A stretch of DNA of 64,000 nt from Kriegella aquimaris (GCF_900103215.1 NZ_FNGV01000008.1:1-64000), one strand, 5' to 3'; shown: positions 8,101 through 16,988, counted from the stretch's first letter. Notes: generated by a model not told the origin, from the letters alone. Made by a program: numbers and translations.

Positions 8101-11009
8101 GAAGACTAAAGGATTTGGAAGAACAATTTGAGAATGGGGAGATTAACATACTTAGTTGTTCCACAACCATGGAGATGGGTGTTGACATTGGCGGAATCTC
8201 TGCAGTGGTTATGAGCAACGTCCCGCCAATGCCAGCCAATTATTTACAAAGGACCGGTAGGGCTGGAAGACGCTCAGAAAACAAGTCTCTGGCATTAACT
8301 TTTTGCGCTCCCAATCCAATTGGCCTTCGTACCATGAATAATCCTAAATGGGCATTGGAACACCCAATTGCACCGCCAAAATTGAAGTTTGATAGCAAAA
8401 GCATTGTAGAAAGACATGTTAATTCGCTATTGTTTGGAGTTTTCGTTAGACAACGGGAGAATGAAAATAGGGGACTAAACGTGAAAGAAAATATAGAAAA
8501 ATTTTTCTTTGAAGGGGAACCCACGATTGCCCAAAATTTTTTAAACTGGTTAGAAGATTCAGTTAGGTTAGATTTTGAAAAGGCATTAACAGGTCTTGTA
8601 AAGGATACTCCTATGCAAGGTATCAGCCCTAAGCAACTCATTGAAGTGGTCGTGGATAATTTTAAGGGGGTCATAGCCAAAATAAGAAAACAAAAAGACA
8701 GCTATGACAAAAAGCTGCAAGATTTGGCCAATGAATTCGGTGATAATAGTGCAGCATACAAGGCTGTGAACTACAGGAAAGGACAATTCCTCCAGAAATT
8801 TGTGTTGGGATATTTAGCAGAGGATGGCTTTTTACCGAATGCCGGACTACCAACGGGTATAGTAGATTTTGAAAAAATTACATTATCAGATCTACAGAGA
8901 AAAAACCAGACCAAATTCAAAGAAAATCCAAGTTATCCCATCTCTAGGGCATTGACTGAATTTACTCCGGGAAATCACATTTTAATAGATGGGCTAAATT
9001 ATAAATCCTCAGGTATAATTATGAAAAATACTTGGGGCAATGAAGGGGAACGTAATGAAATACAAGCCTGTAAAAATTGTGGATATCAAAGGATACTGGA
9101 TGTTGGTGAAAAAATTACCGATAATTGCCCTAATTGTGATAGAAGCAATTCCTTTGTTGGTTTGGAATTAGGTGACCATAAAGCGAATTTTACGGAACTA
9201 ATAGAGCCCGTTGGCTTTGCCATAGACTTATATGAAGAACCAACAAGGGTTATCTCCGAGAAGGCTAAGCCGCAATATTTGGAGCCACTGTTGCTTAACA
9301 TAGCACCATGGAACACAAATCAGCCCGGTTATTTGGACTTCCGGACCAGTGAACAAGAAAAAAAAGCGCAGATTCTTTTTTATAATACTGGTGATGGGGA
9401 AGGTTTTAGTCTTTGTTTAGATTGTGGAAGAGTGGAAACATCTCATGATAAATTAGATGGCCATTTCAGGTTAAGGGGAGGGAAAAGTAATGATGGCGAG
9501 AATTTATGTGAGGCACAATACATCCATGATCATATCATTCTCGGTGGCAGATTTAAAACAGATTTTACCGAAGTCCGTCTTAAAAATGAGAACGGCTCAT
9601 TTGTCAATGATCAAATACTGGCCTATTCCATTGGCGTAATCTTTACTAAAACCTTGGCAGAATATCTGGCTATCGAAGAATCTGAACTGGGATTCGGTAT
9701 TAAAAAATATAAGGGATACCACACTGTTTTTATCTACGATACGGCTAAAGGTGGTGCAGGCTATGCCTCGCAATTTACTATTCATATCAAAGAAATTTTG
9801 GAACGTTCATTGAGCATTTTGGATTATTGTAACTGTCCAAATGCGTGTACCAAATGTTTAATAGACAGAAGCACTCAATGGCATGTTGAAAATTTAGATA
9901 GGCATATGGCCATTGACTGGTTAAGACTTGCTATAGATAATCAAATTCCCGATGTACTAGAAAGTGGTAAACTTAAAGTAAGTTCAATTTTTGGATCATT
10001 ACATGACGAGATTAAGCGTTTAAATTATCACTATGGCATTAAAGAAATAAATATTCATCTGAATAATAATATGGCATATTGGGATATTGAAAATTTAGAT
10101 TGGCTTGAAAATTTTAAACGGGATAGAATTAAAATCAATCTTATTATCGAGAAAGAAATTGATTATGCCAATAACCAGGATAAATTATCGATATACTTAT
10201 TGTCCCATAACTATAGCCTGAAAAAGGGTATAGGCAGTCAGATTTTGCAATACAATTTACATTTATCGGTCATTCTCGAAAACGGCACTCCACTTAACTA
10301 TGTTTCCATGGCTTCCTATGCCAACTTGGATGCCGAATGGCCAAATGAAGCGAAAGAAAAATTTTATAAAATTGAAGATGTCGCCATTCCTGACTTTGCT
10401 TCTTTAGACCTTCCGGATTTAACATCGAGTAATTTGTACGAATCACGTATAAGTACAATACCCCCGCAAAGTAAGAGCAATGATTTGGCTCCGATCATGT
10501 TTTCACAACTTAATAATGCAAAAGATTTTTTATCGAGAATTAAGAATAGGACCTTCAAGGTGGCCTATTACGATAAGTATAATCAGTCCGAGTTTTCAAT
10601 GCGTTTACTACTCCAATTTATAGAGCAACTGCCACAGCTTTGGTCTATTAATATAGAAAAATTGGCGGTGCATTTAACTAAAGATGTTTTCCAGAATGCC
10701 AACTACCCAGTCTATATTATTCATAACTATAAGGATTTGGAAGATTATAAATATGATTTGCAGCAAATTTCAAAAGATTATGATTTTAGAGTGGATTTAT
10801 TTGATACTTCAAGGCTTCCCCATTATAGATATTTTGAGTTTATATCAGAGAACCTTAGGTTTAGTATTCGTATAGATGGTGGTATAGCCCACGGCTTTAA
10901 ACCTGAATCTTATTTAAAGTCCGACGACATGTCCCTGAACAAAGTAATATTTAACATAAAAAAGGATGTGCGATATGACGTTATATATAACATCAGCATT
11001 GAAAACTAA
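5121..11009 (+). CDS. druE: giant DEAD/DEAH helicase with DUF1998 domain, Druantia DruE-like
   Basis: A 1962-residue superfamily 2 helicase. Motif I TTGTGSGKTE is at about residue 113, the DEAH box (LLDEAHTL) at about 243, motif III SATVG at about 278. Motif V-like STTMEMGVDIGG is at about 1012 and motif VI YLQRTGRAGRR at about 1041. Cys clusters between the helicase halves (CTDPKCDKHKG, CNSCGN, CPHCG) suggest zinc binding. Near residues 1535-1580 are YDTAKGGAGYAS and CNCPNACTKCLID, the signature of DUF1998. Length and order (1005-residue partner just upstream) match DruE of Druantia type III, an anti-phage defence system of unknown mechanism. A DISARM-like or DpdJ-like helicase is less likely because no methyltransferase or phospholipase-D partner is near. 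Codon use is AT-rich like the rest of the island. Confidence 0.8.
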   Translation: MNFQEFYQKTEKRLTDAILSLWATGDKEMQDYFKHLLSQEPIMAEAVFQNTFPWEQCKSKFGETTGVFQQDFINALDAIKDPDFQFPKARYPYKHQLESWNILLNKKKSIAVTTGTGSGKTECFMLPVLHDIYENCNGQQGINAIFLYPLNALIASQRKRMHAWCSALGGINYALLTGDTDNKSNLKDKNKALPQFISREQIRETPPQILFTNPTMLEYMLVRNADVPILEKSQGTLRWILLDEAHTLTGSKAAEMALLIRRVVTAFGVDISNIRFAITSATVGNGNTVMLKRFMADLCGIAADQIEVIQGKRVNNKIADKDIPNLSTTLTQNNIKLLRNELLTSAGLSQSEIGNKLKITDKAEQLKVMDILAEQEINGEKLLPVRGHFFTRGIGGVYVCTDPKCDKHKGHKPNKALGTMYTIAGANCDCGQPLLELVACNSCGNMMMDGEMAGGLVMQKASVGYEAFHIENEENEETDQATPNRNLVRFIKNDGNHNLINSELVSCSISKENLIVTGDNLLMAQDNKCPHCGVHSENSIHFRISSAFTNRILSDIVLDQTQNANNISNKTLYKGRKYISFTDSRQGTAKIAALINIDSETDWIRYQVYHYLTKRLKENQVDSSREELVAERAKLIIDLENTLPFRKARIQQDIDFIDSILKQNGNNSVLSTSRSSWKDIIEETKIKEGFSTLFKKGARGSNLATENESYAKALLFDQFARRLPRQRSLENLGLVNLVYPSLDNETLPLIADTLNINLQEWKSLLKISLDYIVRYGFHFQLDQSIRNFSTRYHTSYLLYQSNSDITNGKKWPAYNPNSIVQSRLVLLICAGLGWLSKDDITSEREDMLNDLLEKIWRTLLQKVLTRDGDGYKLDFFEKTAFELAGEEYLCPVTNRLLDSVFRNYSPWIKGNLLEENIRNYQIDKSKSYQFPTYPHPYHLNKENMPLTVNEVGIWLQKNSAAAREKGLWNDLHERIFDFEKLYLAGEHSAQQSKRRLKDLEEQFENGEINILSCSTTMEMGVDIGGISAVVMSNVPPMPANYLQRTGRAGRRSENKSLALTFCAPNPIGLRTMNNPKWALEHPIAPPKLKFDSKSIVERHVNSLLFGVFVRQRENENRGLNVKENIEKFFFEGEPTIAQNFLNWLEDSVRLDFEKALTGLVKDTPMQGISPKQLIEVVVDNFKGVIAKIRKQKDSYDKKLQDLANEFGDNSAAYKAVNYRKGQFLQKFVLGYLAEDGFLPNAGLPTGIVDFEKITLSDLQRKNQTKFKENPSYPISRALTEFTPGNHILIDGLNYKSSGIIMKNTWGNEGERNEIQACKNCGYQRILDVGEKITDNCPNCDRSNSFVGLELGDHKANFTELIEPVGFAIDLYEEPTRVISEKAKPQYLEPLLLNIAPWNTNQPGYLDFRTSEQEKKAQILFYNTGDGEGFSLCLDCGRVETSHDKLDGHFRLRGGKSNDGENLCEAQYIHDHIILGGRFKTDFTEVRLKNENGSFVNDQILAYSIGVIFTKTLAEYLAIEESELGFGIKKYKGYHTVFIYDTAKGGAGYASQFTIHIKEILERSLSILDYCNCPNACTKCLIDRSTQWHVENLDRHMAIDWLRLAIDNQIPDVLESGKLKVSSIFGSLHDEIKRLNYHYGIKEINIHLNNNMAYWDIENLDWLENFKRDRIKINLIIEKEIDYANNQDKLSIYLLSHNYSLKKGIGSQILQYNLHLSVILENGTPLNYVSMASYANLDAEWPNEAKEKFYKIEDVAIPDFASLDLPDLTSSNLYESRISTIPPQSKSNDLAPIMFSQLNNAKDFLSRIKNRTFKVAYYDKYNQSEFSMRLLLQFIEQLPQLWSINIEKLAVHLTKDVFQNANYPVYIIHNYKDLEDYKYDLQQISKDYDFRVDLFDTSRLPHYRYFEFISENLRFSIRIDGGIAHGFKPESYLKSDDMSLNKVIFNIKKDVRYDVIYNISIEN

Positions 11010-11081
11010 TAAATCTATGCAGATACACCACATAAAACATCAATATGTTTGTAGCTCGTTTAATTTTAAAAGCTATTTTCT

Positions 11082-11729
11082 ATGAAACTTATTCATTTAT
11101 TGCTCTCTTCCACCCTAGCATTTACATGCTTAGTTCACTCGCAATCTACCTATACGGTAGGCACCACTGAGTACTACTATAACCAAACTTATAGCACTAC
11201 CGGTAAACAGAAGGTTAAGCGCAGTGAAGCCAATAAAAAGGATTTTTTGAATTCTAAAGGCTATGATAGAACACCTTACGGGTATGAAATAGACCATATA
11301 ATACCTATATCTCAAGGTGGCACTGATGACCCAAGTAATATGCAATTACTTACCATAGGACAACACAAGGAAAAAACGGCTCGAGAGCGTTCAAGAACTA
11401 TTACCTATGGCAACAGTACACTACGCTATTCCAACTATTCCAATACCACCAAAGCTCCTAGCTATTATAGTACATCTAGCAATACCAAGACCAGAACAAT
11501 TTATACCGGCCCTAATGGCGGTAATTATTATTACAATTCGAAAGGCAATAAGACCTATGTTAAGAAAAGTATTACGGCCACCTATAGTACCCCTAAATAT
11601 AAGCCAACCTCTTTATCTAGTACACCTTCATACAATTCTGTGATCAGTCGTACATTGCGAACAGGTTCTCGTGGTGGTAGGTATTATATCAACTCCAATG
11701 GAAACAAGACTTATGTTAAAAAGAATTAG
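11082..11729 (+). CDS. secreted HNH endonuclease with two PBCV-type basic adaptor repeats
   Basis: A 215-residue protein with a clear N-terminal signal peptide (hydrophobic LLLSSTLAFTCLVHS, cleavage near SQS), so it should be exported. The HNH core is at about residues 66-100: EIDHIIPISQGGTDDPSNMQ followed by H and K residues (QHKEKTARERS). Two C-terminal repeats, about residues 139-163 and 190-215, share TG(P/S)xGGxYYxNSxGNKTYVKK, resembling the PBCV-specific basic adaptor domain. That domain is often appended to nucleases and may bind nucleic acid. The gene lies 72 bases after the druE-like gene on the same strand. It could take up or degrade extracellular DNA, or be cargo unrelated to the defence system; the target is unknown. 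Confidence 0.8.
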   Translation: MKLIHLLLSSTLAFTCLVHSQSTYTVGTTEYYYNQTYSTTGKQKVKRSEANKKDFLNSKGYDRTPYGYEIDHIIPISQGGTDDPSNMQLLTIGQHKEKTARERSRTITYGNSTLRYSNYSNTTKAPSYYSTSSNTKTRTIYTGPNGGNYYYNSKGNKTYVKKSITATYSTPKYKPTSLSSTPSYNSVISRTLRTGSRGGRYYINSNGNKTYVKKN

Positions 11730-11814
11730 ATAACTAATCCAGAGTAATAACAATAGCCATGAGTGTATTAAGCTTAAAATTTAAAAAAAGTATAACGAAA
11801 TTATTAAGGAGCTA

Positions 11815-12371
11815 ATGTTGAGTCATTTTCCAGATGTACTTATTGATGGTGAGAAATACCACTTTCCATCAAAACATTTAATATTAGACCTTCGCAGAGT
11901 AGTTCTTTTTACTTAAAACTTGATACTACAATATATCATAACGTTCCGGTTTTTAGACGTAAGGGAATTTGGAGTTTTCCTTTTTACAATACAACTGACA
12001 GCTAGTACGGGTAGGACATATTCTAATCCCGAATTGAGCAAAATAGAAGTACAGAATCATGATGATTTAATATTATTAGCCAGTTATATGTTTAGTTGAG
12101 CAAATACTACCATTCATTTTTTTAACTCTGAGTATAAAAAAGCAATGGATGATAAATTAAGAAGTACAATTGATGGGTTATTTAAATATAATTCTGGGGG
12201 TGGAATCACTGTAAAAACTCCTTAGGAAACAGAGTAATAAAGTAATTTGCAGATAGATTGCATATTGGTTGATGATAATTGCATGATGTCTTAAAATTTT
12301 AAATTACTTGTCCAGAATGTAAACACCGATTTGATGTTGAAAATGTCTTAAGCCAGAAAATTGAGCATTGA
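11815..12371 (+). pseudogene. decayed gene remnants in the 11730-12427 gap
   Basis: No intact gene is seen across about 700 bases, but several in-frame pieces read as protein. ATG at 11815, preceded by AAGGAG, opens a 33-codon frame (MLSHFPDVLIDGEKYHFPSK onward) ending at 11916. A piece with YHNVPVFRRKGIWSFPFYN follows at about 11930-12005. Another piece (ELSKIEVQNHDDLILLASYM, a TGA, then KKAMDDKLRSTIDGLFKYN) ends at about 12225. At 12306-12371 is TCPECKHRFDVENVLSQKIE, which resembles the zinc-ribbon start of DUF2130-type nuclease-like proteins. These look like eroded genes, common inside islands. The pieces may come from more than one gene, and the 33-codon frame could be a real small gene. 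Confidence 0.4.
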
Positions 12372-12427
12372 ATCAAAAATGAATATTTACATAATTTAAA
12401 ATATAATATAAAAACCACTAATTACTA

Positions 12428-14215
12428 ATGTCCCAAGACCAGTTCACAATCCTAGCCCAGACTAGGACACTTTTAAAAACATCTAACCCTGATTATGGGT
12501 CAATTTTGGAGAACGACTTCAACTATAAGATACCAATTTATCAGCGCCCTTATTCTTGGAGAGAATTAGATATTGAAAAATTTATTAAGACAATTAATAA
12601 AGGATTTGAGGATAATGATCCCGTCTTTATAGGTACAATGCAGCTAACCGAACAGGATAATAATGATATTGTGAGTGTGATTGATGGGCAACAAAGACTC
12701 ACAACTTTTTTAATGATATTTAAGGCTATAAATTGGCTTTTTCCTCATACATTGGATAGCCGCCAGGTTAATTCGAAATGGCTCACCACAGATGTGAATA
12801 ATGGATTGCACGCTAAATATTTAAATGAGGTATTAGAATCACATTCGGCAGAAAACATTAATGATAATGGCATAAATCCTTACGCCGGCAGAATACTATT
12901 TATATATGATAAACTAAAAGAAATTTTGATAGATGACGAGTCAGTCGTTTTGGTCGATGATTTTGTAGACTATATATTTACTAAGGTTTATTTTGTTGTA
13001 ATTGTGACAAAAGCAGGCTTGTCAAAAACCATTCAGATTTTCAATACTATTAACACCACGGGCTTAGACTTAAATGGTAGTGACATTTTTAAAATTAAAA
13101 TGTTTGAATACCTTAAAAAATTTAAAAATGCAGAAGACACCATCTTCAATGAAATTAGTAGTCTGTATGAACGTGTAGATAAGTCTAATGAAAAACGCAA
13201 GATTGATTACATCGGGATGACAAACATCTTGAGAATTTATCAATACATAATAATAACTAGGCATAATTTACCCAAAGCTACATTTGATTTAAATCCTACC
13301 ACTTTTTTTGAAAGGCTATTTGACTCTCTTTTAAATGTAACCCAATGGCCAAATTTTAAAAGTGCAAATAACAACGTCGATCTTTCTTTGGATGATTTGG
13401 AGAAAATCATTGAGCTTCGGTATTCATATTTCGATAGAAGTTATAGTTCTCCAGAAGAAATGCTCGCGGTACATCTTCTTGGATGGTCGAGATATCGTGT
13501 TTTTTGGGATATAAAATTTCTTTTTGTGTTCTACAATCGTGACAAACAGGACGTGTGGGAATCGATGGTTGAGTTTGATACACTTTTAGCCAAGCTCGTT
13601 ACTATTTATAGTGTTCGATATTCAAGAAGTATAAACAGAGTGGTAAATGCGATCCGAGATCTGATGTTTGATATGGTTAACACTTCAGAAGAAGAAATTA
13701 TCGAAAAATTAAAAACTTTGATAGGAAATAGAGAGAAACATAACGGAAACGGGAATGATCTAAATTGGTTCATTTCTAATAACCTTACAGAGAACGCGAA
13801 ACGGAAATATATTGTTTGTTTACTTTCTGCATTTTTGGATGAATTAGAAACAAAGAATTATAAAACAAATGAAGAAATAATAAATTTAGAAAAATCGCTC
13901 TTCAAAACAGATGTTGATATTGAACATATAGAGTCATATCATCACGAAGATGTTACTATACGCCCAGAACATAAGGAGGAATGGAAAAACCACATTAATA
14001 CTTTAGGAAATCTAATGGTACTGGAAAGAGACTATAATCGCCAAATTAAAAATAAAAGCTATCTAACAAAACTCAAAACATACGATAAAAGCCAATATGC
14101 AACAGTGCAAAGAGTTAGAACTTCTAACAAAGGCTGGGACATAGAAAAATGTGAGTCGCGAAAAAGAGAAGAAGAAATTAAACTTTTTAATTTTTTGTTC
14201 AATCACTATAAGTAG
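12428..14215 (+). CDS. DUF262/DUF1524 protein, GmrSD-like type IV restriction nuclease candidate
   Basis: A 595-residue protein. The N-terminal DUF262 (ParB-like NTP-binding) domain shows YKIPIYQRPYSWRELD at about residues 34-49 and the DGQQRLTT signature at about 86, with FNTINTTGLDLNGSDIFK at about 205. The C-terminal DUF1524 HNH-type domain has DVDIEHIESYHHEDV near residue 496 and NTLGNLMVLERDYNRQIKNK near 520. The second His-containing motif reads IEHIESYHHED rather than the more usual IEHILPQ, a modest variation. Family members such as GmrSD and BrxU cut DNA carrying modified bases, so anti-phage restriction of modified DNA is the expected role. It is a stand-alone gene inside the island. 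Specificity cannot be read from the sequence. Confidence 0.82.
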   Translation: MSQDQFTILAQTRTLLKTSNPDYGSILENDFNYKIPIYQRPYSWRELDIEKFIKTINKGFEDNDPVFIGTMQLTEQDNNDIVSVIDGQQRLTTFLMIFKAINWLFPHTLDSRQVNSKWLTTDVNNGLHAKYLNEVLESHSAENINDNGINPYAGRILFIYDKLKEILIDDESVVLVDDFVDYIFTKVYFVVIVTKAGLSKTIQIFNTINTTGLDLNGSDIFKIKMFEYLKKFKNAEDTIFNEISSLYERVDKSNEKRKIDYIGMTNILRIYQYIIITRHNLPKATFDLNPTTFFERLFDSLLNVTQWPNFKSANNNVDLSLDDLEKIIELRYSYFDRSYSSPEEMLAVHLLGWSRYRVFWDIKFLFVFYNRDKQDVWESMVEFDTLLAKLVTIYSVRYSRSINRVVNAIRDLMFDMVNTSEEEIIEKLKTLIGNREKHNGNGNDLNWFISNNLTENAKRKYIVCLLSAFLDELETKNYKTNEEIINLEKSLFKTDVDIEHIESYHHEDVTIRPEHKEEWKNHINTLGNLMVLERDYNRQIKNKSYLTKLKTYDKSQYATVQRVRTSNKGWDIEKCESRKREEEIKLFNFLFNHYK

Positions 14216-14302
14216 TCTCTTACTGGTGTTTTGAATATTTATATTTACAGCTCAATTTTAATGTTGAAATTGTTTACTTACCATAAAAGCTAAAAATTAT
14301 AA

Positions 14303-14677
14303 ATGGAGATAACAGCAAACTCAATAATAAAAAACTTAAATCCTAACGAACCTGTTAGAGTTATAGACGTCCAAGACTTTGGAACTGATTTGAGTATTGA
14401 GTACGTCGGCATTAACTCTGGACAGCGTAACACTATAATATTCCCGAATTCAAGGCTTAGTGAGTTGGAAAGGGTATCTCAACCAGGTGAGTTTTCGTTC
14501 AATGGTGATCCTGAAAAATTTGTTTTGTACACAGAAGCGGAAAGAATTAAATCGGCATATTTATTTGATCCGCTATTAGTGCAGATAGAGCGCACACACC
14601 AGTTCTATATTTACAGTGTTCATCTAAAATACTGTATATATGACTGCTTATCAGAAACACTGGGATTCCGAAATTGA
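14303..14677 (+). CDS. hypothetical protein, first gene of a three-gene set
   Basis: A 124-residue protein with no recognised family. The N-terminal half reads as a small beta-rich domain (VRVIDVQDFGTDLSIEYVG, then GQRNTIIFPNSRLSELERV) followed by a helix (LYTEAERIKSAYLFDP). Its last 38 bases overlap the start of the SF2-like ATPase gene in another frame, which suggests coupled translation and a shared function. A beta-rich accessory domain next to a helicase-like ATPase could be a nucleic-acid or protein-binding partner, but that is only inference. Confidence 0.6.
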   Translation: MEITANSIIKNLNPNEPVRVIDVQDFGTDLSIEYVGINSGQRNTIIFPNSRLSELERVSQPGEFSFNGDPEKFVLYTEAERIKSAYLFDPLLVQIERTHQFYIYSVHLKYCIYDCLSETLGFRN

Positions 14678-16391
14678 AACACTTTTGAATGAGCTTAATG
14701 CTCCCTCATCTTTAGAGGAAAACATTGTAGACACCCTACACAACTCTGGGCGCACAGGTATTTTTCCCAATCAAATTATCAATGCCCTTCGCATAGGTCT
14801 TTCCATTAAAGAAGGCCATCAGAATATGGCATTAGTTGCCTCCATGCAAAGTGGTAAATCCGGAACAGTTTATTTTTTGTGTAATTACGTACTGCCAGCC
14901 CTTGGACTGATCAACAAATACGAGTCCATATTGTTTGTAACAAGTATGAGGGATACAGACCTGTACAATCAAAACTGTAGAAATCTCCAAGCAGAGTTTT
15001 ATGATGTCGAAGAAAAAAGGACAAAACCGTCAAACATCAAGGTGATGAAAATGAGTGATTTCTTTAACCATCCAAACCCCCATAAAGTTGTCAACGAGTT
15101 TGATGTACAATTAATAGTCCGAGATGAGGACCAATATGGATGTGGTGAGGAATCCAGTTTTCAAGAAGCGTTTTTTAGTGAACTTAGAAGAAGGATTCCA
15201 GATATTAAATTATTGGCCGTAAGTGCTACTCCTTATGATATATTGGATGCACAATATACCGGGACAGCGGATGTGGATGTTATTATGGGGGTGCGTCCTC
15301 CACAATACTATGGTATTTCCGAAATGTTGCAAGATGGCGTAATTGAGGATTTACCCGAATCTTTTAAAGCGTTACAATCTCAGGGATCGGGTGATGAAAT
15401 TGTATTTAATATCCATCCAAAAGTTGAGGATTACGTAAGACATCTGAATACTTTCGAAGATGGTTTAGGAATTATTCGCGAATCGAACAGTAGTAGGGCT
15501 TTGGAGCTACGAAGATTATTGTTAGGAGCTTATAAAAACCAATGTAGGGTAATAGCCATAGGATCGGACAGTGGCTGTGATTTTGGTATAAATGAAGGTA
15601 TTAAAGAGATATCAAGCCTAATTTTAAAGAGAGGGCAGCGCGTTGTCTTAATAGTGGTACAAGCATTGACCGCAGGTAAAGATTTAGGAATTCTAAAAGA
15701 AAAGGTCCGTTTTGGAATAGAACCTAGGGACAAGCAGCTTGCCAATGGAGCACAGGGTATTGCCGGTAGGTTCTGCGGATACCACAAGAACCGAGATTTT
15801 AAATTGTTGGCAAGCGAGAGCCTTCTGTCTCACTACGCTCAATTTGAACAAGATTGGGAAATATTTGCCGATGAAGAATGGCGAAACAATTTGTACAATG
15901 CAGACGTACGGGGACTAAGTACTCACACCCGTTTTGTTAATATGCAATCTGAGGGGGCTTTTACCCCTATAGTTAGTATTGAGGATATTGATTATACCTC
16001 CTTATTATCTGGCAAGGCCAGGTTAGAATTAGACTTTATTGATGATGATGCCTACGAAAGACTTTTGAGTTTTTTTGAAGATTCATTCTACGATGCTGCT
16101 ACCAAAGGGATGCGTTTTAATCAGAAGGGGATTACCGTGCGTATTGCTTCTTCCTATAACCTTAGCAGTAACCGGGTACATAGAAACTGGAACTGTGGAG
16201 TGGACGATGATTTTGGCAATATCTTCTTTAAGAAAAATCCTTATGAATACGGAATCCTGATCAGCAACTACCCTGTTAGTGATGAAAGGAATACTATAGG
16301 ATTTTGCGGGATCAAAATAATACGTGCCGGACAGAAGGAAAATAGGCTTCAAATTACTAACGTGCTTAACGGATCCATGTACAGCAATTAA
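14640..16391 (+). CDS. divergent SF2 helicase-like P-loop ATPase
   Basis: A 583-residue protein with helicase-like motifs in correct order. A Walker A variant, SMQSGKSGT, is at about residue 67; LFVTSMRDTDLYNQN (motif Ia region) is near 98; an acidic box, LIVRDEDQYG, stands at about 158 in place of DExH; and VSATPYD (motif III) is at about 192. A motif V/VI-like region, QALTAGKDLGI to GAQGIAGRFCGY, is at about residues 342-380. The MQSGKSGT loop and the missing classical DExD/H make it distant from common helicases; the Z1-domain ATPases of restriction-linked operons are the nearest thing considered. It overlaps the upstream 124-residue gene and is followed 25 bases later by a 94-residue gene. 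Being in a defence island suggests anti-phage action, but no named system was recognised. Confidence 0.65.
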   Translation: MTAYQKHWDSEIETLLNELNAPSSLEENIVDTLHNSGRTGIFPNQIINALRIGLSIKEGHQNMALVASMQSGKSGTVYFLCNYVLPALGLINKYESILFVTSMRDTDLYNQNCRNLQAEFYDVEEKRTKPSNIKVMKMSDFFNHPNPHKVVNEFDVQLIVRDEDQYGCGEESSFQEAFFSELRRRIPDIKLLAVSATPYDILDAQYTGTADVDVIMGVRPPQYYGISEMLQDGVIEDLPESFKALQSQGSGDEIVFNIHPKVEDYVRHLNTFEDGLGIIRESNSSRALELRRLLLGAYKNQCRVIAIGSDSGCDFGINEGIKEISSLILKRGQRVVLIVVQALTAGKDLGILKEKVRFGIEPRDKQLANGAQGIAGRFCGYHKNRDFKLLASESLLSHYAQFEQDWEIFADEEWRNNLYNADVRGLSTHTRFVNMQSEGAFTPIVSIEDIDYTSLLSGKARLELDFIDDDAYERLLSFFEDSFYDAATKGMRFNQKGITVRIASSYNLSSNRVHRNWNCGVDDDFGNIFFKKNPYEYGILISNYPVSDERNTIGFCGIKIIRAGQKENRLQITNVLNGSMYSN

Positions 16392-16416
16392 ATAGATTCT
16401 AAAAAATACTAACGAG

Positions 16417-16701
16417 ATGAAAAACTTGGAAGAAAAATTAAGGTTGCGGAAGAATCAGGAACCGCTTTTCGCTTATTTATATGAAAGGATACCTTTTAAC
16501 ATAACTGTAGTCGACCGGATATTGTTACATATATGTAGGGATAATTATTTGCAGATATTATATTCATATGATATAGACACACAAAGACTACTACTTAAAT
16601 TCTATTTGGAAAAAGAAGATTATGCCAAGTGTATTCTAATACGTGATACCCTATTAAACCATAATAAATCAACCGGATCTTCTCTGAAAATTGATATTTA
16701 A
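16417..16701 (+). CDS. small hypothetical protein, third gene of the three-gene set
   Basis: A 94-residue, strongly helical protein rich in Leu, Lys and aromatic residues (KNLEEKLRLRKNQEPLFAYL, then VVDRILLHICRDNYLQILYS). It has no signal peptide or clear membrane segment and was not recognised. It starts 25 bases after the SF2-like ATPase gene on the same strand and is probably cotranscribed. It may be an accessory subunit; no function is proposed. Confidence 0.5.
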   Translation: MKNLEEKLRLRKNQEPLFAYLYERIPFNITVVDRILLHICRDNYLQILYSYDIDTQRLLLKFYLEKEDYAKCILIRDTLLNHNKSTGSSLKIDI

Positions 16702-16851
16702 GATAAACACCTTATACTAAAGATAAAACTAGTCCGGGTTATGGAACTAGATGTTGGTGAAACTATGGAAAACGAACTAGGGAGGTCAATCAAAATTTTA
16801 TAACTTTCATCCTGATATCAGATTGATTATAAATTTCGGCAATTCAATTGA

Positions 16852-16971
16852 AGGTTGAACCGACAGAATAGAAATTTCAATAGGTCTAAAGAATCGCCTA
16901 CCTTAGTTCACTGGGCAAAGAAAAAGGCCGACTGGGTTGACCCTTTTATTGACCCTGATGATTCCATTTAG
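16852..16971 (+). pseudogene. possible gene remnant between the ATPase set and the integrase
   Basis: The 287 bases between 16702 and 16988 contain no complete gene. A start-less open stretch reads ESPTLVHWAKKKADWVDPFI and then DPDDSI before a TAG at 16969-16971, which looks like a real protein C-terminus (WAKKKADWxDP). A stop lies at 16849 upstream. It is probably the tail of a deleted gene, left at the edge of the island beside the integrase. Confidence 0.25.
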
Positions 16972-16988
16972 GAAACTATTCTGATTAT

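Noticed and set aside
5121-11009. DISARM or Dpd system for the DUF1998 helicase
   Set aside because: No methyltransferase, PLD protein or queuosine-like gene lies beside it, and the 1005-residue partner fits DruH better.
11130-11345. Minus-strand open frame inside the HNH nuclease gene
   Set aside because: The plus-strand frame has a signal peptide, HNH motif and repeats; the minus-strand frame has no recognisable feature.
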